DNA of 47,544 nucleotides from Desulfobulbus alkaliphilus (GTDB lineage: Bacteria; Desulfobacterota; Desulfobulbia; Desulfobulbales; Desulfobulbaceae), in assembly GCF_016918545.1 (NCBI RefSeq), contig NZ_JAFFQC010000028.1, forward strand, positions 1 to 47,544, given 5' to 3'. The notes under the pieces were generated by a model. It ran no database searches and was not told the DNA's origin. It saw only the letters and a list, made by a program, of their open reading frames with translations. Shown piece by piece: positions 32,109-41,265 of the stretch; within the stretch, counting starts at the first letter, position 1, and each line of letters opens with the position of its first letter. A program made the position numbers and the translations under genes.

Positions 32109-34595
32109 ATGACAACTCATACCACAGAGCCCATTGGGACAGCATTCATTGTCTATGGTACGGTCAAGGCTATCGCCCCGGACGGCACGGAACGTATCCT
32201 GACGCCTAACAGCCCCATCCATGCCGGTGAACGACTCGTCACTGGCCCGGATGGCAGCATTTCCGTTCTTTTTCCGGATCAGGACGGCCAACTCGACCTG
32301 GGACGGATGTCCGATGTGCTGATCGACGAGGATATCTTCGCTGGTGTGGACCAGGGGGCAACCCCTGATGTCGTGGCCATGGTGGAGGATATCCAGGTCG
32401 CTCTCCTCGAGGATGAGGATTTCGACCCTACCGTTGATCTGCCTCCTCCCGCTGCGGGAGGAGGTGTTGCCGGGGCCGGTGGCGGTGGCCGGAACATTGT
32501 GGTTTTCACCGCAAACCAGGAGGAAGTACTCCCTGATTCCGGCGCGGAAACCACCGGCATCGGCTACAGCTTTCTTGATCCTCCCGGAGGCATTATCCCG
32601 GAAGACGAAACCGTGGAGATTGCCGCAGCTCCCCCGGCCACTCCTCCAACTGTTCCCTCGTTTGTTCCACCTGCTCCGCCCCCATTCGATCCACCGGAGG
32701 ATCCACCGGACGACCCGCCGGATGATCCAGTCGAGTATCCCATTGGCATGGCGGTACGTTCCCTTCGCGAGGCCAATCTCGCCGACGGAACCGACCCTGA
32801 CAGCACCGCATTGACTGTTGAGGGGACCTTGGCGGATCTTGATGTCGATTTCGGTTCCAGCACCACTGGTGTTCTTGATTTTGGTTCCGGTTCGACCATC
32901 GTCATCGACGGTAATAGCGGCAGTAGTATCTCCATTTCCGGGGACTACGGAGACTTGATTATCAGGGGAGACGGTACCTGGAGCTTTACCCTGGTTGATA
33001 ATACCCTGGATCATTCCGTTCCCGGAGGGGTTGAGTTCGATGATGTAGTCAATGATCTCTTTCCTTTTGCTGCCATCTATCCCGATGGGACCAGGGTGGA
33101 AGGTGGCAGCGTCCTCATCAAGGTCCTTGATGACGGGCCTTCGATTTTGCTTGACGGCGAGATTACCCCAATATTGGTGCACGAGGATGCCTTGGGAAAT
33201 CCGGGCTTCAGCAACGACCCCGATGCAGACCATTCGACAGGTATTATCGAACCGGGCGGTGAAGACAGCTTGGGGAATACGTTTACCGATATCGGTAGTA
33301 TTGACTTGTCGACCTTGGTTACCTTGCAGTTTGGTGCCGATGGTCCAGGTTCGATTTCCTATCAGATCACCGGGATCGGTCCGGACGGCGTTACTTCGGG
33401 CCTGACATCAAACGGTGTTGAAGTGTTCTATTACATTGAGGGGGAGGTACTGGTGGCGCGGGCCGGTGGACCGGAGGGCCGCGATGTGTTCACCTTCCAG
33501 GTCGATGGAAATGGCCTTGCGACCTTTGACCTCAATGATCAGCTCGATCATCCACCAGCGTCCGGTGATGACGCCTTCCTGACTATTGATAACCTAGGTC
33601 AGTATGTCCAGGTTAGCATCACCGACGGTGACGGCGACACAGCCACCGCCACTTTTGCCGGGTATGTGCAGGTGGAGGTGGAGAACGATGTACCTGAACT
33701 AGTTGAAGTTGACAAGGTTCCTGTGCATTATGTTGCAGAAAATGGGGTTTTTAATTTTCCCACAACAGTTGCAGTGGCCCTGGATCCATTTGTGACTCCA
33801 GGGGCAGATGAACCGCTGTCCTATTTTTGGGCACCAATCGATGACGATTATGATACGGGTCTTTCATCACAAGGCATGGCGGTGCAATACGCGGTGAATG
33901 AAGGGCGTGATCTTTTGAACGCATATACGAAATTCATGGATGAGGACTCGGAAACCATTTTTACAGTCACCTTGAACTCAACAACCGGTCAGGCGGAATT
34001 TGAGCTTACCGGCACCTTGGATCACTCCGCGGATGATCGTGGCGTCATATTTCTTGACTTCGGTGAATTAATTCAGGCCACCGATGCCGATGGTGATTAT
34101 GTAACAATGGATGGTTTGGTGAACATTGGTGTCATCGATGATCCTTCCTCTGACAATGGTGAAGTTGTGATGCGCACCAGTGGAACAGGCGAAGGCGAGC
34201 CTGTCGCCATGATGGCTGGAGCAACAACCCTTGCTTTCCCTTCGGATGAAGATCAGGGAACACCAGCGATAACCGATGACGGGAAAGAAATTGATCAGGA
34301 TGAGGATGCTGTTCATTCCGAGGTGAACTCAGCGGGCACCGGTGCCGACAGCGAGAAGGAAACTGAAGGGCAACAAGAGGGCAAGTCCGAGAAAAAGGAC
34401 GAGTCAGAAAACAATCCCGAAGAACGTAAGACCGATGGACAGGAAGTATCGGAAGGCGAAGAAGGGGCCGATTCCACCGATGACCTGGCCAGTGGTTCAT
34501 CGGATTCCACCGATGACCCGGATAGTGGCTCTTCGGACGGGGAAGATCTGGCTGCTATCGACGGTGGAGTAGAGGAGAACACCTCGCTTTCCTGA
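32109..34595 (+). CDS. LapA-type adhesin with N-terminal retention module, small non-RTX form
   Basis: An 828-residue exported protein. The N-terminus (about 10-80: AFIVYGTVKAIAPDG, LVTGPDGSISVLFPDQDGQLDLGR) matches the retention module of LapA-family adhesins, which lodges in the TolC-like pore and holds the protein on the surface. PAAG at 114-117 is the expected LapG dialanine cleavage site, followed by a glycine linker and a proline-rich spacer (about 176-215, DPPEDPPDDPP). The middle has VCBS/T1SS-143-like beta domains (DGDGDTATATFAGYV). The last 119 residues are an acidic Ser/Asp/Glu tail; no GGxGxD nonapeptides are seen. Typical LapA proteins are several times longer. The ATG at 32109 follows GGAGGG. 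All export and control partners follow on the minus strand. Confidence 0.85.
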   Translation: MTTHTTEPIGTAFIVYGTVKAIAPDGTERILTPNSPIHAGERLVTGPDGSISVLFPDQDGQLDLGRMSDVLIDEDIFAGVDQGATPDVVAMVEDIQVALLEDEDFDPTVDLPPPAAGGGVAGAGGGGRNIVVFTANQEEVLPDSGAETTGIGYSFLDPPGGIIPEDETVEIAAAPPATPPTVPSFVPPAPPPFDPPEDPPDDPPDDPVEYPIGMAVRSLREANLADGTDPDSTALTVEGTLADLDVDFGSSTTGVLDFGSGSTIVIDGNSGSSISISGDYGDLIIRGDGTWSFTLVDNTLDHSVPGGVEFDDVVNDLFPFAAIYPDGTRVEGGSVLIKVLDDGPSILLDGEITPILVHEDALGNPGFSNDPDADHSTGIIEPGGEDSLGNTFTDIGSIDLSTLVTLQFGADGPGSISYQITGIGPDGVTSGLTSNGVEVFYYIEGEVLVARAGGPEGRDVFTFQVDGNGLATFDLNDQLDHPPASGDDAFLTIDNLGQYVQVSITDGDGDTATATFAGYVQVEVENDVPELVEVDKVPVHYVAENGVFNFPTTVAVALDPFVTPGADEPLSYFWAPIDDDYDTGLSSQGMAVQYAVNEGRDLLNAYTKFMDEDSETIFTVTLNSTTGQAEFELTGTLDHSADDRGVIFLDFGELIQATDADGDYVTMDGLVNIGVIDDPSSDNGEVVMRTSGTGEGEPVAMMAGATTLAFPSDEDQGTPAITDDGKEIDQDEDAVHSEVNSAGTGADSEKETEGQQEGKSEKKDESENNPEERKTDGQEVSEGEEGADSTDDLASGSSDSTDDPDSGSSDGEDLAAIDGGVEENTSLS

Positions 34596-34615
34596 ACCTT
34601 CACAACCCCCACTCC

Positions 34616-34652
34616 TCACAACCCGCAACACCCCTGGTGTTGCGGGTTTCTT
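34616..34652. terminator. Terminator between the adhesin and LuxR-type regulator genes
   Basis: AACCCGCAACACC and GGTGTTGCGGGTTTCTTATTT form a perfect 12-bp stem with a tight CCT loop and a T-rich tail on the plus strand. It follows the adhesin stop by about 25 bp and ends at the stop codon of the convergent regulator gene, so it may serve both. Confidence 0.85.
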
Positions 34653-35283
34653 ATTTCTGCTTCATCAATAAGGCCAGACCCAGGCGGCTGCGGATGGCGG
34701 TTTTAAAGTAGACCGCACTGAGGTGGGCCTTGACCGTCCGTTCAGTTATCCCCAACTGTTCGGCGATCTCCAGGTTGGCGAGACCGTCCGCCACCAGGGT
34801 GGCGATCTGGAGTTCCCGCTTGGATAACTGAGCCAGGAGTCGTTGCCGTTGTTCCTGGTCCGGGTCGGTGTTCTCCTTAGGGGCTGGCGCGGTTCCGGCG
34901 ATGAGCCGCTGCATCAATTGCCGGTTGATCCAGACCGCCCCGGCGGCCACGGCTCCGGCGGCCTGGGATAAGCGTTGCGGGCTGGTGTAACTGTTGGCAT
35001 AGCCCACCACCCCCAACCGGAGAAACCCGAGCCCTTCCTGGTCATCGGGGCGGTCAGAGAGGACAAACAGGCGGCAATCGGGCAGTCGGTCCCGGATATA
35101 GGCGATGATCTCCGCATCCACCAGGGGGCGATGGAGCAGGAGCAGATCAAAGCTGACCCGGTCCTGTACCAGCAGGGTGAGGTCGCGCAGCGAGGCGGCC
35201 TGGTGCACGGTGAAGGCGGGAGTCAGGGCCTGGTGCCAGCGCTTGCGCAGATCGGAGACGGTGCTGCAGAGAATGAGGTTCAT
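34651..35283 (-). CDS. LuxR/GerE-type regulator with degenerate receiver domain
   Basis: A 210-residue regulator. The C-terminal GerE helix-turn-helix is clear (LSKRELQIATLVADGLANLEIAEQ, then ITERTVKAHLSAVY). The N-terminal half has the size and strand pattern of a receiver, but the position of the phosphorylated Asp reads FDLLLLHRPL, so H replaces D, and it may work without phosphorylation. It is the last gene after lapB and lapC on the minus strand; its ATG (35283) is two bases after the lapC stop, although a TTG at 35289 is also possible. Position suggests it controls adhesin or export genes; the palindromes before the adhesin are candidate sites. Confidence 0.82.
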   Translation of the reverse strand: MNLILCSTVSDLRKRWHQALTPAFTVHQAASLRDLTLLVQDRVSFDLLLLHRPLVDAEIIAYIRDRLPDCRLFVLSDRPDDQEGLGFLRLGVVGYANSYTSPQRLSQAAGAVAAGAVWINRQLMQRLIAGTAPAPKENTDPDQEQRQRLLAQLSKRELQIATLVADGLANLEIAEQLGITERTVKAHLSAVYFKTAIRSRLGLALLMKQK

Positions 35284-35285
35284 GG

Positions 35286-36659
35286 TCAACGCTCCCGGAG
35301 GGCGGTATGCCTGGCACGCAGGACGGGTTTGAGCAGATAGGAAAGGATGGTCTTCTTGCCGGTCATGATATCCACCGAAACCACCATCCCGGGGATGATG
35401 GGCAGGGGGGCTGTTTCGCTGCCCAGGTGGGTCTGATGGGTACGCAGGCGGACCAGGTAGTAGTCATCCCCTTGGTTGTCGGTGATTGAATCGGCGCTGA
35501 TATGCTCAAGGACAGCCTCGAGGCCACCGTAGCTGGTGAAATCATAGGCGGTGAATTTGACCATGGCCTCCTGGTTGGGATGAAGAAAGGCAATGTCCTG
35601 GGGTTTGATTCGGGCTTCCACCAGCAGGCTGTCTTCCAGAGGGACGATTTCGATCAGGTCCATGCCCGGCTGGATGATACCGCCAACGGTGTTAACCAGG
35701 ATCTGGTTGATGGTACCGCGCACCGGTGAACGGACCGCGGTGCGGTCCAGGCGGTCCATCAGGGCCACCGAGCTGGCGGCGATGCCCTCCAGCCGGGCAT
35801 GGGCCTCGTTCAACTCCCGGCGAGCGGTGGAGTGAAAGCTCAGACGTTCGTCTTCCATGGCCTTCTCAGCTTCGATGATCTTGGATTCGACCCTGGGAAT
35901 GGCCAGGCGGGTGGCCTCGATATTGCCCCGCATTTCACTGGCCTGGCGCTGCAGCCGCAGTACTTCGACTTCAGAAACCGCACCTTGGGCCACCAGCGGT
36001 TCGGTCAGGGAGAGTTCCCGTTGCAACAGAGTCTGGGTGCGGTTCAGTTCCGCCAGCCGGGATTTCAGTTCCGCCAGTTCCTGTTGCCGTTGCCGGCGCT
36101 GTTCCTCGAGGATCTGGATCCTGGCCGCCAGTTGCTGGGCGCGGGTGTCGTAGAGTTGTTGCTCGCGTCTGCCCAGCTCCGGTCGCTCCTGGGTCACCTC
36201 GTCGGGGAGGACAAAGGCATTGTCATGGGTTTCCGCCTCCAGACGGGCGATCTGTGCCTTGAGGGCCAGATAACCGGCCCGGCTTTCCATATAGGGAGCG
36301 GCAAAGCGGGTTCTGTCGATTTCCAGAAGCAGTTGACCTTCGTTGACGATCTCACCGACTTGAACATGCAGTTGGGAGAGAATGCCTCCTTCCAGGTTCT
36401 GCACCACCTGAATCTGCCGTGATGGAATGACCTTGCCATTGCCCCGGGTCACCTCGTCAATTTCGGCAAAGGCCGCCCAGGTAAGAAACACGACCAGAAA
36501 CAGCCCGGACAGCCAGATGATGACCCGACCACCCTTGGGGGTCTGGACCAAAAGAGTGGTGCGAATATCCGTGGTCAGGTCCACATCCCCGCTGGGCAGG
36601 CGGTGGAAGACTCCGGCCGTTTTCCCGGGCCGGCTGACGGGGGAACTGGGTTTTTCCAT
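35286..36659 (-). CDS. lapC: Type I secretion membrane fusion protein (HlyD/LapC family)
   Basis: A 457-residue periplasmic adaptor linking the ABC exporter to the outer-membrane pore. One transmembrane helix (about 48-66, VIIWLSGLFLVVFLTWAAF) is followed by the lipoyl-like segment GNGKVIPSRQIQVVQNLEGGIL, a long alpha-helical hairpin (about 130-310, rich in Q, E, R and L) and the C-terminal beta-barrel with VRSPVRGTINQILVNTVGG. The IPGMVVSVDIMTGKKTILSYLLKPV ending is the HlyD/PrtE signature. The start lies 15 bp after the ABC gene stop, and its stop abuts the regulator. Confidence 0.93.
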   Translation of the reverse strand: MEKPSSPVSRPGKTAGVFHRLPSGDVDLTTDIRTTLLVQTPKGGRVIIWLSGLFLVVFLTWAAFAEIDEVTRGNGKVIPSRQIQVVQNLEGGILSQLHVQVGEIVNEGQLLLEIDRTRFAAPYMESRAGYLALKAQIARLEAETHDNAFVLPDEVTQERPELGRREQQLYDTRAQQLAARIQILEEQRRQRQQELAELKSRLAELNRTQTLLQRELSLTEPLVAQGAVSEVEVLRLQRQASEMRGNIEATRLAIPRVESKIIEAEKAMEDERLSFHSTARRELNEAHARLEGIAASSVALMDRLDRTAVRSPVRGTINQILVNTVGGIIQPGMDLIEIVPLEDSLLVEARIKPQDIAFLHPNQEAMVKFTAYDFTSYGGLEAVLEHISADSITDNQGDDYYLVRLRTHQTHLGSETAPLPIIPGMVVSVDIMTGKKTILSYLLKPVLRARHTALRER

Positions 36660-36674
36660 GGCGGCGTACAGCGG

Positions 36675-38846
36675 TTAGAGTTGGATCTGGCCGGATTTCA
36701 TGGCGTTCAGGACCTGGTCACGGGGACCGTCCGCCACCACCGTGGCGTTGTCGATGAGCACGATCCGGTCGACCAGGTCGAGCAGTGATCCCCGATGGGT
36801 AATCAGGATCAGGGTTTTGTTGTTCAGCAGCTTAAGCAGGTTGGTTTTCAGGCGGCTTTCGGTGCGATTGTCCATGGAACTGGTCGGTTCGTCCAGGATC
36901 AGGATCGGTGGGTCGTGGAGCAGGGCTCTGGCCAGGGCCACGCATTGTTGCTGACCGCCGGAAAGCCCCCGTCCCTGTTCACCGACCTCCAGATCAAAGC
37001 CTTTGGCATGTTTACCGACAAAGTCGTTGACTCCGGAGAGTTCGGCGGCCCGGAGAATGAGGCTGTCATCCACATCCGGCGATCCGAGGATGATATTGTC
37101 CCGGATGCTGCCCCGGAACAGGGTGATGTCCTGGGGTACATAGCCGATGAAGCGGCGCAGTTCAGCCGGATCGATCTGCCGGATATCGGTGTCATCCAGG
37201 CAAACCATGCCTCCGGTGGGCTGATACAGCCCCAGGAGCAGTTTGCCCAGGGTGGTTTTTCCCGAGCCGATGGGGCCGATGATCGCCACCCGTTCGCCTG
37301 GTTCGATGGTCAGGGAGATGTTCTTCAGGGCCGGCGATTTCTGCTCCGGGTAGCTGAATTCGAGGTTGGTCAGGGTGATTCTACCCTGGCAGTGACCGCG
37401 ATGAAGAAAGGAGGTCTCCGTCGGTCGCTCCACTGGCAGTTCCATGATTTTGTCGAGGGTGGCCAGGGCAATTTTGGCCCGATGATAGCGGGTGGCGAGA
37501 TTGACCACCTGGGACATGGGGGCGATGGCCTGGCGGGAAAGGATGACCAGGGCAATGATACCACCCTGGCTTAGTTCCCCGGCCGCTATCCGGTAGACAC
37601 CACCAATGACCACCCCCACCACGGTCAGGTTCATGATGAGGTCGGAAAAATGGCTCACCGAGGAGGAGAACAGTCGGGAACGGCTGCTCCAGATGGCGAT
37701 ATAACTCACCGCCTCCTCCCAGGCCCGCTGGATCTGACCTTCCGCCCCCAGCAGCTTCACGGTTTCGATGCCGGAAAGCCCTTCCACCAGAATGGAGTTT
37801 TTCTGGGCCGAGGCCTGGAAGCTCTTTTCCACAGCATGTTTGAGTGGCGCCTGAATGAGGAGACCGAACAGGGCCATGAGCACCACCGCGGTCAGATGGA
37901 TGTAGACCAGCGGTCCCCCCAGGTACCAGATGGCGGTCAGCGCCAGCACCATGAAAGGCAGGTCGATGAGGCCGGTGATGGAGAACGAGGTGATGAAGTC
38001 GCGGACCGATTCGAACTGCTGCAGATTTTTGGAAAAGGCTCCCACTGATTTGGGGCGGACCTCCAGGCGCAGACCGAGTACTTTTTCCAGCAGGGCCGCC
38101 GAGATGCGCAGATTGGCCTTTTTACCGGCTTCATCGATAAAATAGCCCCGCAGGCCGCGCATGAGCAGGTTGAAAAAATAGATGATGCCAATACCGACGG
38201 CCAGCACCCAGAGCGTATCAAAGGCCAGGTTGGGAATAACCCGGTCATAGACGTTCATGGTAAAAAAAGGCCCGGCGAGACCAAAGATATTGATGAGCAG
38301 CGAGGCTAGCAGGACATCGCGGTAAATGCGCCAGGATGAAAAAATCGTGCCCCAGAACCAGTGTTTATGTTCCGGGATACCAACCTTCCGGGACTGGGCG
38401 TCCTGGCGGAATCGCGGCCGGACAAAAAAGGCATAGCCGCTGTAGAGTTGTTCGAGTTCTTCAAGAGCGAGTCTGGTCTCTCCCAGGTCGGCCTCCGGCA
38501 GGAGGACGGTGGCCTCCTGGTTCTGGAAGTCCACGGCGGCGAGCAGACAGGCCCGGCTGTCCTCGAGGAGGAGCACCGCCGGCAGTTCCAGGCCGGTCAT
38601 GCGGGACAGCGGTCGTTTGAGAAGGCGTGAAGCCAGTCCGGCCCGGGCAGCGGCTCGGGGGAACAGTTCGACCGTGAGGCGGTTGTCCACCAGGGGCAGG
38701 CCGGCCCGCATCGCTGTCCGGGACATCTGGAGATTGTAGAGCCTGCCCAGCTGCATCAGGCAATCGAGCAGCGGGTCGTCGGCGGTTTCGCCCTGGTAGC
38801 GAAAAAGGCCGGGGTCGGAGTGTTGGTGGATATCCTGTTTGGTCAT
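36675..38846 (-). CDS. lapB: Type I secretion ABC transporter ATPase/permease (LapB family)
   Basis: A 723-residue exporter for the adhesin. The N-terminal 150 residues form a C39-peptidase-like domain without the catalytic cysteine motif, as in RTX-type exporters. The transmembrane domain spans about 170-460 (FGLAGPFFTMNVYDRVIPN, LWVLAVGIGIIYFFNLL). The ATPase has Walker A GPIGSGKTT at 524-532, the signature LSGGQQQ, Walker B ILILDEPTSSMD and the switch histidine in LITHR. The length is standard. The gene starts the lapB-lapC-regulator operon. A small conserved gene starts about 115 bp away on the opposite strand. Confidence 0.94.
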   Translation of the reverse strand: MTKQDIHQHSDPGLFRYQGETADDPLLDCLMQLGRLYNLQMSRTAMRAGLPLVDNRLTVELFPRAAARAGLASRLLKRPLSRMTGLELPAVLLLEDSRACLLAAVDFQNQEATVLLPEADLGETRLALEELEQLYSGYAFFVRPRFRQDAQSRKVGIPEHKHWFWGTIFSSWRIYRDVLLASLLINIFGLAGPFFTMNVYDRVIPNLAFDTLWVLAVGIGIIYFFNLLMRGLRGYFIDEAGKKANLRISAALLEKVLGLRLEVRPKSVGAFSKNLQQFESVRDFITSFSITGLIDLPFMVLALTAIWYLGGPLVYIHLTAVVLMALFGLLIQAPLKHAVEKSFQASAQKNSILVEGLSGIETVKLLGAEGQIQRAWEEAVSYIAIWSSRSRLFSSSVSHFSDLIMNLTVVGVVIGGVYRIAAGELSQGGIIALVILSRQAIAPMSQVVNLATRYHRAKIALATLDKIMELPVERPTETSFLHRGHCQGRITLTNLEFSYPEQKSPALKNISLTIEPGERVAIIGPIGSGKTTLGKLLLGLYQPTGGMVCLDDTDIRQIDPAELRRFIGYVPQDITLFRGSIRDNIILGSPDVDDSLILRAAELSGVNDFVGKHAKGFDLEVGEQGRGLSGGQQQCVALARALLHDPPILILDEPTSSMDNRTESRLKTNLLKLLNNKTLILITHRGSLLDLVDRIVLIDNATVVADGPRDQVLNAMKSGQIQL

Positions 38847-38962
38847 GGGCGTGGGGGTAAGGGCGGTTGTCGAACGGCGGACTCTTATGCTATTATGCCG
38901 TCATTAGAGAAAGTGTATCACAGAGAAGTCGAGCATATCAAGAGCCGCAAGGAGTTATAACC

Positions 38963-39292
38963 ATGTTGTGTATCGAGCGGGATCAGAGCGGGGCCATCGT
39001 GGCCATACGCCGGGTGGAGGGTCGGCCGGGGCTGGAACCTGCCTCGTTGCTGGATGAGGAGGTGCTCGGTTTTCTCCGTGACACCGGGGAGTTGGAAAAT
39101 CTGACGCATTTGTTGACCCTGACCGATACCGCTATTGTCCGGGTCCTGGAGGATCTCATCGATCTGCTCATCGAGAAAAAACTGATTCTGTTCACTGAAT
39201 TACCGCCGCCGGCCCAGGAAAAAATCCAGGAGCGGAAACTGTTGCGCAGTCGGATCGGCTCCGCCTCGCTCATGGTCGATGATATCCTCTGA
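38963..39292 (+). CDS. Small conserved protein (often misnamed tryptophan synthase beta-like)
   Basis: A 109-residue cytosolic protein. The central TAIVRVLEDLIDLLIEKKLILFTELPPPAQEKI region is, from memory, conserved in a small family found next to type I adhesin genes in gammaproteobacteria and annotated, without good reason, as tryptophan synthase beta-like. No enzyme motif is visible. The start at 38963 is supported by AAGGAGTT; a longer frame runs back towards the lapB start. It lies between lapB and lapD on the opposite strand and ends 5 bp from the lapD stop, so it is convergent with lapD. A link to adhesion is inferred from position only. Confidence 0.7.
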   Translation: MLCIERDQSGAIVAIRRVEGRPGLEPASLLDEEVLGFLRDTGELENLTHLLTLTDTAIVRVLEDLIDLLIEKKLILFTELPPPAQEKIQERKLLRSRIGSASLMVDDIL

Positions 39293-39297
39293 GATTT

Positions 39298-41265
39298 TCA
39301 ACGTACCAGTTCGTCCAGCGGGCGAGGGTGTTGAATAAAAAACCCCTGAGCCCCGTCCAAAGGCATGGTTGCCAACGTACGCCACTGAGCCTCGGTTTCG
39401 ATTCCCTCCACCATCACCTTGATATCGAGGCTGTGGGCCGCGGTGCACAGGGCGTTGATGAAAAAAGAGCTGTCGCCGTGGTCATCCTGCAAGGTGTTGG
39501 TGAGAGCGCGGTCGATCTTGACATAATCGGGCAGGAGTGATTGCAGATAACCGAAATGGATCAGGCCCTGGCCAAAGTGGTCGATGCCGATGCAATGTCC
39601 CCGCGGCCTGATCCGTCGTGCGAAGGCGGCGATCAGGTCACTGTGGCGGAGGAGACGGAATTCGGGGAATTCGAAATTGAGCCGCAGGCCTTCCCGGGCG
39701 CATCGCTCCAGTTGGTCATGCAGCCAGATCACGAAGGTTTGGTCGGTCAGGGAAAGAGGAGAGAGATTGATGGCCGTGGGTAGAGAAGTCCTTCGCAAAA
39801 GTGGTTCGGCCAGAATCTGTTCGATGATCATCTTGTCCAGAGCCGGCATGAGGCCGAGACGCTCCGCCGTGGGAACGAACTGACCCACAGAAAGAAGTCT
39901 ATTGTCGGGTGCGGACACCCTGGTGAGGATTTCAAGATGGATGCTGGTGCGCTCCGGGTCGCGGAGGCTGACCGTAGGCTGGCCATAAAGGATAACGGAC
40001 CGGTGTTCCAGGATACAGTCCAAAAGATCTCGCCACTGGCTCTGCCCCATGGTGATGGTGTGCTCATCGGAAACCGCTCCCAGCAGGACGGCCGGTGTAG
40101 TGTTGCCGTAGCCGGCCGAGGCCAGGGCGGTGTCGGCCTGTTCCAGCAGATGACGGCAAGAGGTTGCCCGCTCATACACTACCCCGCCACAGGCGATGAT
40201 GACCGGATCGGGCAGATCAGTCGTCGGATGACGGAGAGCGTCCAGGGTGGCGGCCGCAATCTGATGGGCGAGATCAGTACCGAGGTTTGGCAGCAGCAGC
40301 GCGAAATCGCCCCCGCCCAGGCGGGCGATGACCGCTTCGGGTAATTCACGGCAAACCTGGCTCATGATGGCAGCGCTTTCCCTGAGCAGGCGATCGCCGG
40401 CCTCGTAGCCCCCCGTGCGGTTGATTTCCTGGAGGCCCTGGATCCGCAGGAGCAGAAAGGCACCCTGTATCGTCCCGGTTTTCTCTTCAATTTTTGCTTT
40501 GACCTGGGCTTCAATATAGCGTCGGTTGCCGACCCCTGTCACTGGATCCTGGTAGGCCCGTTGCCGCAGGCTCTCGGCAACGGCGGCCTGTTCCTCGAAC
40601 ATCTCCCGGATTCTGCTGGTCATTCGATTCATGGCCAGAACCACCTGGCGGAGTTCCCTGGTCCGCGGCAGCTGATCCTGGATCTGGAAGTTCCGTTCGC
40701 AAAGGGCCAGTGCCTGTGCCTCAACCCGCCGCAAGGGGCCGAGCAGGCCACGTAGTCCGAGGCCACCAACCAGGGTGATGATCAGGCCGGTGAACAGGAA
40801 CCAGCGCCCGGTGTCACGGGCCGACTGCCAGAGCATCCGGTAGGCATAGCCGGGGTGACTTTCCACGGTAACCGACCCGATCTGACGCCAGCCCGCCATG
40901 ACCAGGGCCTCCCCCCGTGGCGGTTCCAGCTCCACCATGGTGGTGAACCAGGTCGGTACCTGGTCCAGGTTGACGTTAATAGACCGGTCAACCAGAATCT
41001 GGCCCTCGATGTCCACCACCCGAATACGCTGGTAATAGCCCCGATCAAACAAGGCACTGACCATGGTTTCCATGACCGGCACATCGACGCCATCGGTGAG
41101 GGCGGTCAGGGAAAGGCCAAGGGAGGTGGCCGTGTCCTGGGCATGGGATGTCAGTTGACTGACAAGGTATGCACGGGTACGTTTGAGTTCGGCCACCCAC
41201 AGCCCGATGCAGAGACAGAGCAGAATGATGAAGGCGAAGCCGAGCAATTGTCGGAACAGGGTCAT
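39298..41265 (-). CDS. lapD: LapD-like c-di-GMP receptor (degenerate GGDEF-EAL)
   Basis: A 655-residue inner-membrane receptor. Layout: TM1 (about 5-25), a periplasmic domain (about 26-150) with W126 in AGWRQIG at the position of the tryptophan that contacts LapG, TM2 (about 156-175), HAMP, then a GGDEF-like domain whose motif reads GGGDF (317-321) and an EAL-like domain reading EIL (445-447) with IDHFGQG. Both catalytic motifs are degenerate, as in known LapD proteins, which only sense c-di-GMP. When bound to c-di-GMP, LapD sequesters LapG and the adhesin stays on the surface. The ATG at 41265 overlaps the lapG stop (ATGA). Confidence 0.92.
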   Translation of the reverse strand: MTLFRQLLGFAFIILLCLCIGLWVAELKRTRAYLVSQLTSHAQDTATSLGLSLTALTDGVDVPVMETMVSALFDRGYYQRIRVVDIEGQILVDRSINVNLDQVPTWFTTMVELEPPRGEALVMAGWRQIGSVTVESHPGYAYRMLWQSARDTGRWFLFTGLIITLVGGLGLRGLLGPLRRVEAQALALCERNFQIQDQLPRTRELRQVVLAMNRMTSRIREMFEEQAAVAESLRQRAYQDPVTGVGNRRYIEAQVKAKIEEKTGTIQGAFLLLRIQGLQEINRTGGYEAGDRLLRESAAIMSQVCRELPEAVIARLGGGDFALLLPNLGTDLAHQIAAATLDALRHPTTDLPDPVIIACGGVVYERATSCRHLLEQADTALASAGYGNTTPAVLLGAVSDEHTITMGQSQWRDLLDCILEHRSVILYGQPTVSLRDPERTSIHLEILTRVSAPDNRLLSVGQFVPTAERLGLMPALDKMIIEQILAEPLLRRTSLPTAINLSPLSLTDQTFVIWLHDQLERCAREGLRLNFEFPEFRLLRHSDLIAAFARRIRPRGHCIGIDHFGQGLIHFGYLQSLLPDYVKIDRALTNTLQDDHGDSSFFINALCTAAHSLDIKVMVEGIETEAQWRTLATMPLDGAQGFFIQHPRPLDELVR

